Source: Akkermansiaceae bacterium
GTDB taxonomy: Bacteria; Verrucomicrobiota; Verrucomicrobiia; Verrucomicrobiales; DEV007
Length of the DNA stretch: 64,000 nucleotides
NCBI GenBank assembly: GCA_024233005.1
Contig: JACKQE010000013.1
Coordinates: 1 to 64,000 of the forward strand
Direction of reading: 5' to 3'
Shown piece after piece: positions 63,501 through 64,000 of the stretch (its first letter is position 1; each line of letters starts with the position of its first letter). Below the pieces are notes generated by a model that saw nothing but the letters and a program-made list of their open reading frames with translations, ran no database searches and was not told the DNA's origin. A program made the translations under genes and the position numbers.

Positions 63501-64000
63501 CTGCAACACCATCATCGCCAGCGAGCACCTCCTGACCTACCGATCCGGAGCGGCGGGCTATTACGACCTGGACACGATGAGCGGCACCGGGAACCTCGGC
63601 GGATTCAAGTCCGGGTGCACTTCGAATCTCGTGGTCGCCAATGGCGTGCTCAACGCGCCGGACTACACCCGCACCTGCAGTTGCGCCTATCAAAACCAGA
63701 CGTCCCTTGCCCTGATCCACATGCCCGAGATGGAGATGTGGACTTACAGCCAGTTCGGCATCGACGGCAACCAGGGAGACCGTGTGCTGCGGGCCGGCAT
63801 CAATTTTGGCGCCCCCGGCAGCCGCCGCGCTCCCGATGGCACTCTCTGGCTGGAACATCCCGCCAGCAGCGACGGCAACTCACCCCGTATCGGCGTGGAA
63901 GGCCCCGCCATCCCCGCGACGTACTACCAGCGCCACAGCAGCCGCGTCAAGGATGGTGGCTCCGGAACCTCCTGGATCGGTGCTTCCGGCATGGCCGGTG
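60592..64000 (+). CDS. Giant exported PQQ-type beta-propeller protein with methyltransferase-like insert (partial)
   Basis: Runs off the window end, at least 1136 residues. The ATG at 60592 starts a signal peptide (MRFPAAALLMLAMLPATGAFA). PQQ/BamB-type propeller repeats follow, e.g. VVAVDLETGREVWTSYADGP, LHCVRAEDGKPVWTFDGAP, LYALDAETGSTVWVND and NGLAVFNRHDGRLLWRAKARY. At about residues 440-570 the propeller is broken by a domain that resembles a SAM methyltransferase fold (LDRLDDRAGQGLVFGSDDR, FDVIESDPTKIETLRRHYEA, YGSRLTVHPGDP), but the glycine-rich loop is atypical. The end includes YTRTCSCAYQNQTSLALIHM, seen in related planctomycete and verrucomicrobia proteins. The frame is unbroken to position 64000. 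Confidence 0.85.
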   Translation, partial: MRFPAAALLMLAMLPATGAFAADWPMWRCDSTRSAASPESLPETLHLQWERVYTPREPVWDDPLNHDLMTYDRIFEPVVLGDKLFLGFNDSDKVVAVDLETGREVWTSYADGPVRLPPVGWNGKVYFASDDGRLHCVRAEDGKPVWTFDGAPFGRKVLGNRRLISAWPARGGPVVRDGRIYFSAGIWPFMGTFLYALDAETGSTVWVNDSTGSDFIKQPHSAPSFAGVAPQGALVATEDTLLVPGGRSVPAAFDRATGVLRYFHLNDGGKGNGGSFVISGETYFYVHTRDRGVRVYDLKTGTQGRSTMNEPVITQERLYTSAVSDTAGPVIRAMGTSEKIYWELPADGSGDLIKAGHHLYAAGKDRLSAIALPVTDKEPPQVTWSVPVKGTVQRLLAAQGKLIAVTLDGRILAYGGGTSKGSMKNPKAAPIPPPAEAVAKARTLLDRLDDRAGQGLVFGSDDRALIDALLTESDMRFDVIESDPTKIETLRRHYEALGLYGSRLTVHPGDPVTFQAPPYIAHLVVMTGPVKDPARLRAAHSSVRPYGGILCLNGPPVTVRSEDFENSRIVDSDGLRLIIREGALPGAADWTHQYGDIGNTVKSDDTRVRAPLGVLWFGGNSNLEVLPRHGHGPPEQVVGGRLYIEGMNSLTARDVYTGRRLWQHDFGDLGTFGIYYNETYEEAPLSTAYNQKHIPGANGRGTNFVATADAVHVAVGGECRTLDAVTGQLTGTIHLREDPKDPAQWGFIGVIGDLLIGGDDFSQASLRLGGAKSREATTIEDYSASNGLAVFNRHDGRLLWRAKARYGFLHNGIVAGGGLIYCLDKLTSHGEDLLRRRGTDLPADYRIVAFDALTGQEKWQVQNDLFGTWLGYSAKHDVLIQAGASAKDRLASETGAGMAAYQGKSGSRLWQDLKRSYTGPCILHHGSIFTGANSYANSGGVFDLLTGQPRLVANPLTGRNEPLRLNRTYGCNTIIASEHLLTYRSGAAGYYDLDTMSGTGNLGGFKSGCTSNLVVANGVLNAPDYTRTCSCAYQNQTSLALIHMPEMEMWTYSQFGIDGNQGDRVLRAGINFGAPGSRRAPDGTLWLEHPASSDGNSPRIGVEGPAIPATYYQRHSSRVKDGGSGTSWIGASGMAG

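Overview
The window reads like a chromosomal segment of a member of the Verrucomicrobiota (a planctomycete is the main alternative). The reasons are the planctomycete/verrucomicrobia-type secreted modules (three DUF1501 loci, one of them a remnant, and a large protein with a cytochrome-C-like motif, DUF1549, LamG and DUF1553), a protein with tandem AP2-like domains, a very large secreted PQQ-type propeller protein, and many signal-peptide proteins of unknown role, mixed with ordinary housekeeping genes. The DNA is fairly GC-rich with short AT-rich promoter regions, and many genes appear to use GTG or TTG starts.

Left part (1-14.7 kb): two small secreted or membrane proteins, then a leftward cluster of NAD-linked formate dehydrogenase beta and alpha subunits, a Gfo/Idh/MocA oxidoreductase and a PfkB sugar kinase. 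Next come the tandem AP2-like protein with a strong terminator, a Tat-exported DUF1501 protein, an M20 peptidase/deacylase, a Pro/Ala-rich tail-anchored protein, a helical secreted protein, and rplS (L19) with its own terminator. Middle-left (14.9-29.2 kb): tRNA-Asp(GTC), the DUF1501 plus DUF1549/DUF1553 pair, a Pro-rich secreted protein, an ECF sigma factor with a small overlapping partner, a FIST sensor protein, tRNA-Leu(TAG), an unusual aldo/keto reductase, a YdjY-domain protein, a squalene-cyclase-like alpha-barrel protein and a GT4 glycosyltransferase. Centre (29.2-45.5 kb): an A-type Fe-S carrier, prs, an NlpC/P60 hydrolase, a CxxCH-containing alpha-barrel protein, an M32 carboxypeptidase, a three-gene cell-envelope module (TolB/LamG-like lipoprotein, AlgX-like SGNH protein, repeat lipoprotein), dnaE, a tiny membrane protein and carB.

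Between carB and pyrC (45.5-50.97 kb) lies an accessory island. It holds a self-inhibited Fic protein, a perfect 32-bp-arm palindrome beside a decayed REP-associated tyrosine transposase, a frameshifted GH26-like mannanase, and a nest of mobile elements: an IS66 remnant cut by the 3' end of a group II intron (domains V and VI recognisable), which abuts an intact IS630-family element with 19-bp terminal repeats and TA flanks. To the right (50.97-64 kb) are pyrC, a membrane protein, galM-like aldose epimerase, a MoxR ATPase, a secreted metallopeptidase-like protein, carA, an FHA protein, purA, a DUF1501 C-terminal remnant and the start of a giant PQQ-propeller protein that runs off the window.

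The genes join de novo pyrimidine synthesis (carA, carB, pyrC), nucleotide precursors (prs, purA), replication and translation (dnaE, rplS, two tRNAs) with a large set of exported proteins probably used for polysaccharide breakdown and envelope biology. The strongest candidates for something undescribed are the palindrome/RAYT remnant, the tandem AP2-like protein, the formate dehydrogenase plus sugar-gene cluster, the lipoprotein-AlgX-repeat module and the propeller protein with a methyltransferase-like insert. No CRISPR array or rRNA was seen.
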